Below are positions 1 through 8,726 of a DNA stretch of 64,000 nucleotides, one piece after another; the stretch's first letter is position 1, and the number at the start of each line of letters is the position of its first letter. The translations under genes were made by a program, and so were the position numbers. The notes under the pieces are model-generated. The model did no database searches. It had not been told where the DNA came from and worked only from the letters and a program-made list of their open reading frames with translations. Source of the stretch: Polaribacter porphyrae (GTDB taxonomy: Bacteria; Bacteroidota; Bacteroidia; Flavobacteriales; Flavobacteriaceae); contig NZ_MSCN01000001.1 in the NCBI RefSeq assembly GCF_002954685.1, forward strand, positions 3,526,400 to 3,590,399, written 5' to 3'.

Positions 1-2
1 CT

Positions 3-335
3 TTAGCACCAATGGGTAAAGATGTACAAACTTTAGGAGTACAAGAAATAGACGATGAAAACTTATATGAACTGTTCTGGGTATTCTTCCCAAATGCAAG
101 AGAAGTATTGCATGAATCTAAAGTGTTTAACCCAATGAATGCTTCACATCCTATTTCTTATGATCATTTATTAAATGCGAGAAGATTTAGTGCAGTAATT
201 GTAAGAGAAGAAAATATATATGGTAATAGAGCAATTTCAGAATATGTTCGTGGCAATTCTTTGTTTCAATTACTAGAAGCAAATAAAATTAAAGAAGAAA
301 TTCGAAATCGAGAGATTGATATGTGGAACTACTAA
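3..335 (+). CDS. gldN: Gliding motility / T9SS protein GldN, C-terminal part
   Basis: The reading frame is open from the left edge, so only about the last 110 residues are visible and the real start lies outside the window. The visible part has the GldN/PorN C-terminal layout: an aromatic-rich LFWVFFPNAREVL segment, then VFNPMNA, a F-S-x-x-I-V strand, an R-A-I-S-E-Y helix, and the ending LLEANKIKEEI...EIDMWNY. GldN is a periplasmic component of the type IX secretion and gliding machinery and works with GldK, GldL and GldM, which would be expected just upstream. An FAD oxidoreductase gene follows it, an arrangement I recall as common after gldN in Flavobacteriaceae. A hairpin with a T-run follows the stop. 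Confidence 0.85.
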   Translation, partial: LAPMGKDVQTLGVQEIDDENLYELFWVFFPNAREVLHESKVFNPMNASHPISYDHLLNARRFSAVIVREENIYGNRAISEYVRGNSLFQLLEANKIKEEIRNREIDMWNY

Positions 336-359
336 TCCCACTATTAAAATAATATTAGA

Positions 360-388
360 AACGTTCCAAACTTTTGGGGCGTTTTTTA
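360..388 (+). terminator. Rho-independent terminator after gldN
   Basis: AACG plus TTCCAAA pairs imperfectly (with G-T pairs) to TTTTGGGG plus CGTT, followed by a run of six T. It lies 25 nt after the gldN stop. Confidence 0.7.
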
Positions 389-439
389 TTTTGATACGTT
401 TTTAAAATATAAATCATTAAATAAAAGTATTTTTATCAA

Positions 440-1480
440 GTGAAAGTAGATTACATCATCGTTGGTTTAGGATTAGCAGGATTGGCTTTTGTAGAAGAGT
501 TAATCAATGCCAATAAAACTTTTTTGGTTTTTGAAGATGATTCTCAAACATCATCATTAGTGGCTGGTGGAGTTTATAACCCAGTAATTTTAAAACGATT
601 TACACCAGTTTGGAATGCAAAACAACAACTAGAAATTGCAATGCCTTTTTATGAAAGTTTAGAACGAAAATTTGATTTAAAATTTGATCAAAAATTTATT
701 ATAAAAAAAGTTTTTAAATCTATAGAAGATCAAAACAATTGGTTTGAAGCATCAGATAAGCCGTTGTTAAAAGATTATATAGATCCTAAAATAGAAAGCA
801 TTAAAAGAGAAGGGATTTTGGCTGATTTTGGCTTTGGAAATGTAAATGAAGCTGGTAGAATTGATACTAAAAAATTGGTAAAAACGTACAGAACTTTTTT
901 GAAGAAAGAAGACAAAATAAAGTTTGAGAAATTCGAACATCAAAAAATAAAGTTCAATGAGAATCAATTAGTGTATAAAGACATTACCACAAATAGAATT
1001 ATTTTTTGTGAAGGTTTTGGGATGACAAAAAACCTTTTCTTCAATTACTTACCTCTAAATGAAGTAAAAGGCGAGTTAATTACCATTCATGCACCAAATT
1101 TAAACATCAATTTTTTATTGAAATCAACATTATTTGTGCTTCCTTTAGGAAATGATAATTACAAAATTGGTGCTACTTTTAACTGGAAAGATAAAACCTC
1201 AAATATATCTGAAGAAGGTAAAGAAGAATTAGTAGAAAAGCTTAAAAAGGTAATTGATGTCGACTATAAAATTATAGATCAAAATGCAGGAGTGAGACCA
1301 ACTGTTAGAGATAGAAGACCTTTAGTTGGTAAACATCCAGCTTATCCTAATTTGGCTATTCTTAATGGTTTAGGTACAAGAGGTGTAATGATAGCACCAG
1401 CATTAGCAAATCAACTCTTTCAACATTTAGAGAATGGAGAGGAGTTAGATAAAGTTTCAGATATTAAAAGATTTGAGTAA
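440..1480 (+). CDS. FAD-dependent oxidoreductase, DAO superfamily
   Basis: A 346-residue protein with an N-terminal Rossmann FAD site (VDYIIVGLGLAGLAF, residues 3-17) and the DAO-family C-terminal block containing AGVRPTVRDRRPLVG and LNGLGTRGVMIAP near residues 285-330, which contacts FAD. The start is GTG; it is the only start that keeps the whole dinucleotide fold. The family oxidises amines or amino acids with FAD; the substrate cannot be read from the sequence. No signal peptide, so cytoplasmic. It sits 3' of gldN but behind a terminator, so it is probably transcribed separately. No catalytic residue looks missing. Confidence 0.82.
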   Translation: MKVDYIIVGLGLAGLAFVEELINANKTFLVFEDDSQTSSLVAGGVYNPVILKRFTPVWNAKQQLEIAMPFYESLERKFDLKFDQKFIIKKVFKSIEDQNNWFEASDKPLLKDYIDPKIESIKREGILADFGFGNVNEAGRIDTKKLVKTYRTFLKKEDKIKFEKFEHQKIKFNENQLVYKDITTNRIIFCEGFGMTKNLFFNYLPLNEVKGELITIHAPNLNINFLLKSTLFVLPLGNDNYKIGATFNWKDKTSNISEEGKEELVEKLKKVIDVDYKIIDQNAGVRPTVRDRRPLVGKHPAYPNLAILNGLGTRGVMIAPALANQLFQHLENGEELDKVSDIKRFE

Positions 1481-1482
1481 CA

Positions 1483-1878
1483 TCAAGCATCCAACTTTTT
1501 ACTTTCAACTCTATGTTCATAACTCACAAACATATTTATCCAAAGAATTCTAGATAACCTTAAGTTAACTGGTGCCAAAATAAAAAGTGCAACTATAACA
1601 GCTAAAAAAGACTGTAATAAATTAAATTCAAAACCCAATTTTGTAATTAAAAAAACAACAATTGAAATAGCTACAGTAATCCCATAATTTACATACATAG
1701 CTCCGTAAAAGAAAGAGGGTTCTAGCATAAATTTTAAATCACAGTTTGAACAATTATCATGAAGTTTAGTAATTTTTGAAGGATTAAATGTAAATCTATA
1801 TTTAAAAAAATCTCCTTGATGACATTTAGGACACTTGCCATTTACAACACTATATATTTTTGTCCCTTTTTTAAACAT
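1483..1878 (-). CDS. DUF983 membrane protein with zinc-ribbon motif
   Basis: 131 residues. The N-terminal part has two CxxC pairs (CPKCHQGDFF and CSNCDLKF), a likely zinc ribbon, followed by the P-S-F-F-Y-G-A-M-Y-V-N-Y block and two hydrophobic segments at about 60-80 and 85-105. This is the DUF983 layout. Function is unknown; the protein is expected in the inner membrane with the Cys-rich head in the cytoplasm. It ends 2 nt from the oxidoreductase stop (convergent) and its promoter faces the ABC-F gene. Confidence 0.85.
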   Translation of the reverse strand: MFKKGTKIYSVVNGKCPKCHQGDFFKYRFTFNPSKITKLHDNCSNCDLKFMLEPSFFYGAMYVNYGITVAISIVVFLITKLGFEFNLLQSFLAVIVALFILAPVNLRLSRILWINMFVSYEHRVESKKLDA

Positions 1879-1895
1879 GATACACGCTTTTTAGT

Positions 1896-1903
1896 TAGTT
1901 TTG
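1896..1903 (+). promoter_or_regulatory. -7 promoter box (TAGTTTTG) for the ABC-F gene
   Basis: Exact match to the Bacteroidetes -7 consensus TAnnTTTG, 25 nt before the ATG. No clear -33 TTG at normal spacing. Confidence 0.55.
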
Positions 1904-1910
1904 CACACTA

Positions 1911-1918
1911 CAAATTTA
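1911..1918 (-). promoter_or_regulatory. -7 promoter box for the DUF983 gene
   Basis: CAAATTTA on the plus strand reads TAAATTTG on the minus strand, an exact TAnnTTTG match 32 nt before the DUF983 ATG. It lies only 7 nt from the opposite-facing box of the ABC-F gene. Confidence 0.5.
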
Positions 1919-1928
1919 CATCATTTAT

Positions 1929-3848
1929 ATGTTAAACGTACATAATTTAACGGTTTCCTTTATGGGAACAGATTTGTTTTCTGGTATCACTTTTAAATTG
2001 AATAAAGGAGATAGAATAGGCTTGATTGGTAAAAACGGTGCAGGAAAATCTACTTTGCTAAAGGTGCTTTCTAGAGATATAGAAAGTAGTGGAGGTACAA
2101 TGGCATTTGATAAAGATGTAAAAATTGGTTTCTTAAGACAAGATATAGATTTTGTACAAGGAAGAACCATTTTAGAGGAAGCCTACCAAGCATTTGAAGA
2201 GATTAAAGAAATTGAGTCTGAATTAGAACACATCAATCATCAATTAACTACAAGAACAGATTACGAAAGTGATGCTTATACTCAATTAATTCAAGATTTA
2301 ACAGACAAACAAGAACGTTACGAGTTACTTGGAGGATACAATTATCAAGGAGATACAGAAAAGATTTTACAAGGATTAGGATTTCAAAGAGAAGATTTTG
2401 ATAAATTGACAGATACTTTTTCTGGTGGATGGAGAATGCGTATAGAATTGGCAAAACTATTGTTACAAAATAACGATATATTACTGTTAGATGAGCCAAC
2501 AAACCATTTAGATATAGAATCTATTATTTGGTTAGAGCAGTTTTTGAAAAACTATGCAGGTGCAATTGTGTTGGTTTCTCACGATAAAATGTTTTTAGAT
2601 AATGTAACAAACAGAACCATAGAAATTTCTTTAGGTCAGATTTATGATTACAAAAAACCATATTCTCAATTCTTATTATTAAGAGCAGAAATTAAAGAAA
2701 AACAATTACAAGCACAGAAAAATCAAGAGAAAGAAATTAAGCAAAAACAGCACTTAATTAACAAGTTTAAAGCAAAAGCTAGTAAAGCTTCTATGGCACA
2801 ATCTTTAATGAAACAGTTAGATAAAGTGGAGTTGATTGAAGTAGATCAAGATGATAATGCTGCCATGAATGTTCGTTTTGCAATATCTAAAGAACCTGGT
2901 AAAATTATTCTAGAAGCTGAAAATTTATCTAAAAGTTATGGAGATAAGCACGTTTTAGAAGGTGTAGATTTATTGATTGAAAGAAATAGTAAAATTGCTT
3001 TTGTTGGGCAAAATGGACAAGGTAAATCTACTTTAGCAAAAATGATGGTGGGCGAAATTCCTTTTGAAGGACATTTAAAATTGGGACATAATGTTGAAGT
3101 TGGATATTTTGCACAAAATCAATCAGAATATTTACCACCAGAAAAAACGGTTTTAGAAATTATGGAAGATGCTGCCACAGATTCTAACAGAATGCGAGTT
3201 AGAGATATGTTAGGTTCTTTCTTGTTTGGTGGTGATGCAGTTGATAAAAAAGCAAAAGTACTCTCTGGAGGAGAGAGAAATCGTTTGGCTTTGTGTAAAT
3301 TATTGTTACAGCCATTTAATGTATTGATAATGGATGAGCCAACAAACCATTTAGATATTGCCTCAAAAACGGTTTTAAAAGAAGCGTTGAACAATTTTAA
3401 TGGAACTTTAATCGTGGTTTCTCACGATAGAGAGTTTTTACAAGGATTAACCACTACTGTTTACGGGTTTAAAGACAAGGTAATTAAAGAATATTTGGGC
3501 GATATCGATTATTTCTTGGAACAGCACAAAATGGAAAGTTTACGTGAAGCAGAAAAGAAAACTGTGGTTAAAGCAGTTAAAGATACTTCTAAAAAAGAAG
3601 TATATCAATTATCAAGAGAGCAAGAAAAAGAGTTAAAAAAACTAAACAACAAACTTTCTAAAATTGAAACTGAAATTGCTGATTTAGAAACAGAAATTGA
3701 AAAAATTGATTTAGAATTAGCTAATAATTATGATGAAGTTTCAGCTAAACCTAACTTCTTTGAAAAATACAAATCTAAAAAGGCAAAAGTAGATGCATTA
3801 ATGGAAGAATGGGAAAAGGTAGAAGAACAGGTTTCAAATTTCTCTTGA
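1929..3848 (+). CDS. ABC-F family ATP-binding protein (Uup/EttA-like)
   Basis: 639 residues with two nucleotide-binding domains and no membrane segment. Domain 1 has Walker A GLIGKNGAGKST (about 31-42), signature FSGGWRMR and Walker B LLLDEPTNHLD. Domain 2 has FVGQNGQGKST, signature LSGGERNR and LIMDEPTNHLD. A charged interdomain linker lies around 235-310, and residues about 555-635 form a long charged coiled coil as in Uup. ABC-F proteins act on the ribosome rather than in transport; the Uup-like tail suggests a housekeeping role, but a resistance role cannot be excluded. Single gene with its own -7 box. Length is normal. Confidence 0.9.
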   Translation: MLNVHNLTVSFMGTDLFSGITFKLNKGDRIGLIGKNGAGKSTLLKVLSRDIESSGGTMAFDKDVKIGFLRQDIDFVQGRTILEEAYQAFEEIKEIESELEHINHQLTTRTDYESDAYTQLIQDLTDKQERYELLGGYNYQGDTEKILQGLGFQREDFDKLTDTFSGGWRMRIELAKLLLQNNDILLLDEPTNHLDIESIIWLEQFLKNYAGAIVLVSHDKMFLDNVTNRTIEISLGQIYDYKKPYSQFLLLRAEIKEKQLQAQKNQEKEIKQKQHLINKFKAKASKASMAQSLMKQLDKVELIEVDQDDNAAMNVRFAISKEPGKIILEAENLSKSYGDKHVLEGVDLLIERNSKIAFVGQNGQGKSTLAKMMVGEIPFEGHLKLGHNVEVGYFAQNQSEYLPPEKTVLEIMEDAATDSNRMRVRDMLGSFLFGGDAVDKKAKVLSGGERNRLALCKLLLQPFNVLIMDEPTNHLDIASKTVLKEALNNFNGTLIVVSHDREFLQGLTTTVYGFKDKVIKEYLGDIDYFLEQHKMESLREAEKKTVVKAVKDTSKKEVYQLSREQEKELKKLNNKLSKIETEIADLETEIEKIDLELANNYDEVSAKPNFFEKYKSKKAKVDALMEEWEKVEEQVSNFS

Positions 3849-3976
3849 TTAATTAATGACTAATATTGATCAAAATAATTTCCTTGGATTTAGATGTATT
3901 TTTATACACCAATTTTTGGTAAAAACTTTAAATTCAGTTTGATTTTTTTAAATTATAATTAACGTTTTAGCTATAG

Positions 3977-4831
3977 TTATTTTTCCATAATTTGTTCTAA
4001 TTCTTTCACTTTCCAACCACTATTTCCTTTTATAAACAACTCAATCATTGCAGCATGACTGCCACCAAGCAAAACCATTATCTTTTCATCAGAATCAATG
4101 CTATTTTTTTGGATTAACGACCACATATATAAGTTCCGTTTATACCATTCAGATGTTAAATAAGGTCCTGAAAAATCATTAGGTTTGCCTGCTAATAACA
4201 TTAAATTATTATGCCAATTGTTTGAATAACTTCGAAACTCTTTACTATTTATATAATAAGTAAGTTCTGTAAGAGAAATTCCAGCTTCTATTTTATTGTC
4301 AATTTTTTTAGCCCAGTTAAAAATCTCTTGAATTTGAGCTTGAAGTTTTGATTGCTTTGAATTTTCAATATCACTCATTACTTCCTCAAAAGGAAACTCT
4401 GTAGAATAATCAATTCCATAAACTTTTTGCAAGCTATTATCTTTTGCTACTTTAAATGCCAATTGAAATATTTCATTCTTCATATAAAAATCTGAAAGAC
4501 TATCATTATTAAAATATTCTCCATTTGTATATTGTTTAAATAATGAATCCAATTCATTTTGTTCATCATAAGGCCATTCTACGAAAATTTTAGTCGGATT
4601 GTATTTTTTAATATTGGATGAAATTTGTTGCAATTCAAGTTGGTATTTTTCTTTTAAAATATCAAAAGACTTTGTTTTAGTTACATCTTTACCAGGATTA
4701 TTGTAATGAAATGTTCCAATAAGTAAAACTTCTCGTGCTTTTGAAGTTTCAATTTTTTTCGTTTTCTTTTGCTCTTGGTTACATGCTAAAACTAGAAACG
4801 AGAGTACGAATATAAAAATGCTATTCTTCAT
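3977..4831 (-). CDS. DUF5694-type lipoprotein
   Basis: 284 residues. The N-terminus is a lipoprotein signal (FVLSFLVLAC, lipid-attached Cys at residue 17). The mature part begins with EVLLIGTFHYNNPGKD and ends with MVLLGGSHAAMIELFI, two conserved glycine/histidine blocks recalling the TraB/ChaN fold; the spacing fits DUF5694. Molecular activity unknown. It is presumably anchored to a membrane facing the periplasm. It stands alone, 72 nt before an AraC-type regulator gene on the same strand, which might control it, though nothing in the sequence shows this. Confidence 0.7.
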   Translation of the reverse strand: MKNSIFIFVLSFLVLACNQEQKKTKKIETSKAREVLLIGTFHYNNPGKDVTKTKSFDILKEKYQLELQQISSNIKKYNPTKIFVEWPYDEQNELDSLFKQYTNGEYFNNDSLSDFYMKNEIFQLAFKVAKDNSLQKVYGIDYSTEFPFEEVMSDIENSKQSKLQAQIQEIFNWAKKIDNKIEAGISLTELTYYINSKEFRSYSNNWHNNLMLLAGKPNDFSGPYLTSEWYKRNLYMWSLIQKNSIDSDEKIMVLLGGSHAAMIELFIKGNSGWKVKELEQIMEK

Positions 4832-4902
4832 TGAAATATGCTTTTCTTAATAAAACACAAATTTGAGAAATCAATCTCAAATTAAATTGTAAAAGATTTA
4901 CT

Positions 4903-5730
4903 TTAATTAAATATCCATTGAATAGTACTTTTATCTATGGTTGAAAGGTTTTTGAAAAAGGTTTTTGGAGTATATCCAGTCAATGATTTAAAGTTGGAAA
5001 CCATATGTGATTGATCAAAGAAATCTACTATATAAGATAATTCAGTTAATTTTGTCTTTTTGTTAGACTCTTGCATTTCTTTTAAAGCTTTTCTGAAACG
5101 AAGTATTTTTTTATATTCAGAAGGTGTTTTGCATAAGTGTTTTTTAAACTGTGCGATTAATGTCTTTTGACTGACATTAAATTCATTAGCTAATTCTAAA
5201 GTCGTTATTTTGGGGTTTTCTTCTATTTTTGAAATAGCACTGCTTAAAAATGGATGGTAAAACCCAATTATTTTACTAATCCAATACTTTTCCAAACTCG
5301 CTATTAATAGAGTTTTATTTTCAGTTTCTAAAATTTTTTTCATTTCATTTTCATAATCAGAAAATGGTACAAAAGGGTCAAAGTTGCTGTGACTATAACT
5401 TGCTAATTGTTTTTTTAGAAATGCGTTAAGCCCTAGTGGTTTAAAATAAATGCAAATTTCCTTAATATCTCCTTGGTATTTAAAACAAATCGGTCTGTTG
5501 AATTTACAGACTAAACTTGTCTCTAATGATTTTGATTCAGAAAATTTGGTAGTGATATTTTTAGTCGTGATAATATTTTCTGCATTGTTAACTACTGCTA
5601 TAGTTGAGAAAATAGAAGGAAAGGTTAAATAACTTATTTTATTTTCCTTTCGGGAATGTTTCAAAATATAAAAACTTTCAATGTATCTCTCAAGTTCTTT
5701 GTTTTGTGGTTTAAACATTTCAATCTGCAT
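4903..5730 (-). CDS. AraC family transcriptional regulator
   Basis: The C-terminal about 100 residues contain two helix-turn-helix units: TTLELANEFNVSQKTL followed by LSYIVDFFDQSHMVSNFK and the family signature LTGYTPKTFFK. The N-terminal part is a DUF6597-like sensor domain starting MFKPQNKELERYIESFYIL. I placed the start at the ATG of MQIEMFKP (275 residues). A TTG 81 nt upstream (5811) keeps the frame open but adds a basic stretch not typical of the family. Effector unknown. It is followed on the same strand by a DUF5694 lipoprotein gene. Confidence 0.8.
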   Translation of the reverse strand: MQIEMFKPQNKELERYIESFYILKHSRKENKISYLTFPSIFSTIAVVNNAENIITTKNITTKFSESKSLETSLVCKFNRPICFKYQGDIKEICIYFKPLGLNAFLKKQLASYSHSNFDPFVPFSDYENEMKKILETENKTLLIASLEKYWISKIIGFYHPFLSSAISKIEENPKITTLELANEFNVSQKTLIAQFKKHLCKTPSEYKKILRFRKALKEMQESNKKTKLTELSYIVDFFDQSHMVSNFKSLTGYTPKTFFKNLSTIDKSTIQWIFN

Positions 5731-5844
5731 TGATTTTTGAATTCTGAAGGTTTTTGCCAACGTAATTTCGAATATGCGTCGTTTTAATGACTTATATTCA
5801 AAGTTAGCCAAGTTATTTTTTTATTCTTTTAGAATCAAGATAAA

Positions 5845-6294
5845 TTATTTTCTAACTGTGTATATTTTATTAGTAATCTTCCATAAACCTTTAATTTTAT
5901 TAAGCGATAAAATATCAATATAAATTATAGTATCTACTTTCATACTTATTTTAGCACTTGCAATAGTATTATCTACAATATCTATATTCAGTATATGTAA
6001 AGCACAGTTTTCTAAAGTCGTTTTGGGTAATTTTTTTCTATTTCCCCATTTTGGGACGACTTCTTTAAAATATCGATTTTTAAAACCGATTACTTTGTTG
6101 TCTTTTACAATAGGCACTTTCATGGTGCCATGTTCTAAATCAAATGCTTTTTCTAGTTTTTCTAAATCTCTGTGTATATAACCATCATAATAATTTTGAA
6201 TAGTTTTAGAAATATTAGCTACAGTAGTCGTTTTCTCTTGACTTGTTATAGAAAAGGAGATAAAAAATAAAAAAATATAAAGTTGTCTTTTTAT
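5845..6294 (-). CDS. Secreted NTF2-like / lumazine-binding-like protein with no normal start codon
   Basis: The frame is open from just after the PqqB-like stop to a TAA at 5845 (about 149 residues). Its first ATG is at 6123, inside the domain. Upstream of that ATG the frame encodes a clean signal peptide (KRQLYIFLFFISFSITSQ) and then QNYYDGYIHRDLEKLEKAF, the first helix of NTF2-like proteins; the rest is VPIV...YFKEVVPKWG...LWKITNKIY. No ATG, GTG or TTG precedes the signal peptide. The codon where ATG is expected is ATA (6294-6292), five bases after the upstream stop. Probably co-transcribed with the PqqB-like gene. Function unknown. It is either an AUA start, a recent start-codon loss, or a read error. 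Confidence 0.6.
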   Translation of the reverse strand: MKRQLYIFLFFISFSITSQEKTTTVANISKTIQNYYDGYIHRDLEKLEKAFDLEHGTMKVPIVKDNKVIGFKNRYFKEVVPKWGNRKKLPKTTLENCALHILNIDIVDNTIASAKISMKVDTIIYIDILSLNKIKGLWKITNKIYTVRK

Positions 6295-6299
6295 AAATA

Positions 6300-7247
6300 T
6301 TATAATTCAAAATTATCGCCTTCATTTGCAAAGTTAAAGCCTAACTTTTCTATCGCTTTTCGTTCTTTACTATCTTTTTGCAAGGCTGGGTTTGTATGGT
6401 TAAAATGAATAAAAATAATTTTATCTCTAACAATAATAATCTCATCTTTAAATAATTGTACAGTTTCTTCTATAAAAGGATGAGGCACTTCTGTCATGGC
6501 TCTTTTTACTTCTTTTTGATTCAAAAAAGTTGCATCTAAAAACGCGTAATCTACTTTTTTAACTTCTTCAATAATAGAACGTTTCCATTTCTGCCATTTA
6601 TCAATATCAGGAATGAATAGTGCAGTTTTGTGTTTTCCTTGAATTTTGTAACCAACTGTTTCAGTAAATTCATCTCTGTGAGGCACCAAAAAAGGAGTTA
6701 CTTTTAATTGATTATTCAACACAATTGTAGAATCGTGTTGTAGTTTTTTTAGTTTGATGTTTTGTAAAGAAACCAATTGGCTCCAAGGACCATTTGTAGT
6801 CAAATAATTTCTCATTTTTGGCATTGCAAAAACGGGAATATTTTGCTTTCCATAAGCTTCTCTACCAAAATACATTAACCCTGTGTAATGCCCAATATGT
6901 GCATGAGTTAAGAAAACACCATCAATAATTGAGTTAGTTTTTAAATGATTATTTTCTAAAGTAGCCAATTGCGTATGCATATCTGGTGTAGCTTCAAACA
7001 ACCATTTTTGTTTATTTTTTGTATCAACCAAACCCAAAGCCACTACACTTTTTCTTTTTCGTTTATTTTGATATATAGCATTACAACATTCTTTTTGGCA
7101 ACCAATATGAGGATAACCTCCATCTTGTGCAATTCCTAAAACTGTAATGTATTGTTCAAATTTTTTAGGTAAATTTTCTTTGTTTTCTTGCTTTTTATCA
7201 CACGAAAGAAAAAGGAAAATCAATAGCGAAGAAATAAAATATTTCAT
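6300..7247 (-). CDS. PqqB-like metallo-beta-lactamase-fold lipoprotein
   Basis: 315 residues. Lipoprotein signal with FLFLSC (Cys 16). The mature part opens with VLGIAQDGGYPHIGC...CC, the PqqB hallmark, then FEATPDMHTQL, the metal-binding motif THAHIGHYTG (HxHxGH in place of HxHxDH), VPHRDEF and IPDIDKW. PqqB-like proteins are MBL-fold hydrolases or oxygenases; here no other pqq gene is nearby and the protein is membrane-anchored, so a role in PQQ synthesis is unlikely. The substrate is unknown. It precedes the NTF2-like gene on the same strand by a few bases and follows a small ferredoxin-like gene. Confidence 0.8.
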   Translation of the reverse strand: MKYFISSLLIFLFLSCDKKQENKENLPKKFEQYITVLGIAQDGGYPHIGCQKECCNAIYQNKRKRKSVVALGLVDTKNKQKWLFEATPDMHTQLATLENNHLKTNSIIDGVFLTHAHIGHYTGLMYFGREAYGKQNIPVFAMPKMRNYLTTNGPWSQLVSLQNIKLKKLQHDSTIVLNNQLKVTPFLVPHRDEFTETVGYKIQGKHKTALFIPDIDKWQKWKRSIIEEVKKVDYAFLDATFLNQKEVKRAMTEVPHPFIEETVQLFKDEIIIVRDKIIFIHFNHTNPALQKDSKERKAIEKLGFNFANEGDNFEL

Positions 7248-7258
7248 TCAAAAAAAAA

Positions 7259-7459
7259 CTAGTGAATAATAGATAAAGCACCAGAAGGGCATTTTGCAAC
7301 CTGGTCTATAATTTCTTGCTTGGTTGCATTTTCTGCTTGAATCCAAGGTCTGTCTCTAGGTTTAAAAACTTTTGGTAATCCTTTAGCACAAAATGCAGCG
7401 TGAATACATTTTTCTGATTCCCAACCTATTTTTATATCTTCTTTTGGGTAAGTTTTCAT
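7259..7459 (-). CDS. Small (4Fe-4S) Fer4_19-type protein, YjdI-like
   Basis: 66 residues. WESEKCIHAAFCAKGLPKVF and AKCPSGALS match the divergent single-cluster ferredoxin family (Fer4_19). Cysteines are at 18, 24 and 57; no fourth Cys is present. It ends 11 nt before the PqqB-like gene on the same strand and may be its transcription leader gene. Likely an electron carrier or iron-sulfur accessory protein in the cytoplasm. Confidence 0.8.
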   Translation of the reverse strand: MKTYPKEDIKIGWESEKCIHAAFCAKGLPKVFKPRDRPWIQAENATKQEIIDQVAKCPSGALSIIH

Positions 7460-7507
7460 AATATTAGTAATTAGTTTCTTTAAAGGTAAGAAAAACTATA
7501 ACACAAA

Positions 7508-7535
7508 AAAAGCATCAAATTAATTTGATGCTTTT
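7508..7535 (-). terminator. Terminator after ilvE
   Basis: Perfect stem AAAGCATCAAATT / AATTTGATGCTTT; on the minus strand it is followed by a T-rich run. It lies 22 nt past the ilvE stop. Confidence 0.85.
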
Positions 7536-7557
7536 ATAAAATATTTATGATTTGTTA

Positions 7558-8613
7558 TTATACAAAAACTCTCCAACCATAAGGATCTTCTGCTTTGTTC
7601 GTCTGTATGTCTGTAATCATTTTCTTTAATATGGTAGCATAAGGCTTTTCTAAAACTGGTAATTCAAATTCATCTTCTTTGTGACCAAAACCAGCAATTG
7701 GTGATATTACTGCTGCTGTACCAGCACCAAACATTTCTTTTAAACTTCCGTTTTTTGCAGCTTCTACAACTTCACCAACAGAAATTTTACGAACTTCAGT
7801 TTCAATACCATTATCTTCAGCGATTTGTAAAATACTTTTACGCGTAATTCCATCTAAAATACGATCGCTTGTTGGGCTTGTAATTAAGGTATCGTTAATT
7901 CTAACAAAAATATTCATTGCACCAGCTTCTTCAATAAATTGGTGTGTGTTATCATCTGTCCAAATAACTTGATTAAAACCTTTTTCTATAGCTAATTGTG
8001 TTGGGTAAAACTGTGCAGCATAGTTACCACCAGCTTTTGCATAACCAACTCCACCATTAGCAGCTCTTGCGTATTTTTCCTCAATCAAAACTTTTACCTT
8101 TCCTCCAAAATAAGCTCCAGAAGGTGCTGTGCAAATGATAAATTTATAAGCATCTGCAGGTGATGCATGAAAACCGTTTCCAGAAGCAAACATAAAAGGT
8201 CTTATGTATAAAGAACTTCCATCATTTGTAGGAATCCAATCACTGTCAACTTCTAATAAAGCTTTTAAGCCATCCATAAAAATTTCTTCAGGAATTTCAG
8301 GAATGACCAAACGTTGAGCAGACTTATTTAAACGTTTGCAGTTGTCTAAAGGTCTAAATAACATGATGTTATTATCAGCATCTTTGTAAGCTTTCATTCC
8401 TTCAAAAATAGATTGGCCATAATGAAAAATCTTTGCAGAAGGAGCTAACGAAATTGGTGCAAATGGCTCAATTTTAGGAGCCTGCCATTTTCCGTTTACA
8501 AAATCACAGGTAAGCATGTGATCTGAATATACACTTCCAAAAGGTAAATTATCAAAATCAACAGCAGTTATTTTTGATGTTTCAACACGTTCAATTGCTA
8601 TACTTGTTGTCAT
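7558..8613 (-). CDS. ilvE: Branched-chain amino acid aminotransferase (BCAT, PLP fold type IV)
   Basis: 351 residues, the length of the larger BCAT subgroup. Visible family blocks are HYGQSIFEGMKAY, RPFMFASG, the PLP-lysine segment GYAKAGGNYAA, QVIWTDD, EEAGAMNIFV, LDGITRKSIL and EMFGAGTAAVISP. It catalyses the last step of leucine, isoleucine and valine synthesis (and the first of their breakdown), moving the amino group from glutamate to the branched 2-oxo acid. Cytoplasmic. Single gene with a good -7 box 22 nt upstream and a strong terminator. Confidence 0.95.
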   Translation of the reverse strand: MTTSIAIERVETSKITAVDFDNLPFGSVYSDHMLTCDFVNGKWQAPKIEPFAPISLAPSAKIFHYGQSIFEGMKAYKDADNNIMLFRPLDNCKRLNKSAQRLVIPEIPEEIFMDGLKALLEVDSDWIPTNDGSSLYIRPFMFASGNGFHASPADAYKFIICTAPSGAYFGGKVKVLIEEKYARAANGGVGYAKAGGNYAAQFYPTQLAIEKGFNQVIWTDDNTHQFIEEAGAMNIFVRINDTLITSPTSDRILDGITRKSILQIAEDNGIETEVRKISVGEVVEAAKNGSLKEMFGAGTAAVISPIAGFGHKEDEFELPVLEKPYATILKKMITDIQTNKAEDPYGWRVFV

Positions 8614-8635
8614 TTTAATGATAAATTAAGAGCTA

Positions 8636-8643
8636 CAAATGTA
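8636..8643 (-). promoter_or_regulatory. -7 promoter box for ilvE
   Basis: CAAATGTA on the plus strand, TACATTTG on the minus strand; exact TAnnTTTG, 22 nt before the ATG. Confidence 0.55.
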
Positions 8644-8698
8644 CATAATTTATTTATTCATTATGTAAGGAAAACCTCCATTTTCTTGTTAATTTTAT

Positions 8699-8706
8699 TA
8701 CTTTTG
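8699..8706 (+). promoter_or_regulatory. -7 promoter box for the DUF4920 gene
   Basis: TACTTTTG, exact TAnnTTTG, 20 nt before the chosen ATG. Confidence 0.55.
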
Positions 8707-8726
8707 CAAAGAATTTGTTTAAAATT

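Noticed and set aside
5845..6123. A complete 92-residue gene starting at the ATG 6123
   Set aside because: The frame upstream encodes a signal peptide and the first helix of the domain, so this ATG is internal.
6300..7247. PQQ biosynthesis gene pqqB
   Set aside because: Motifs agree, but it is a lipoprotein and no other pqq gene is near.
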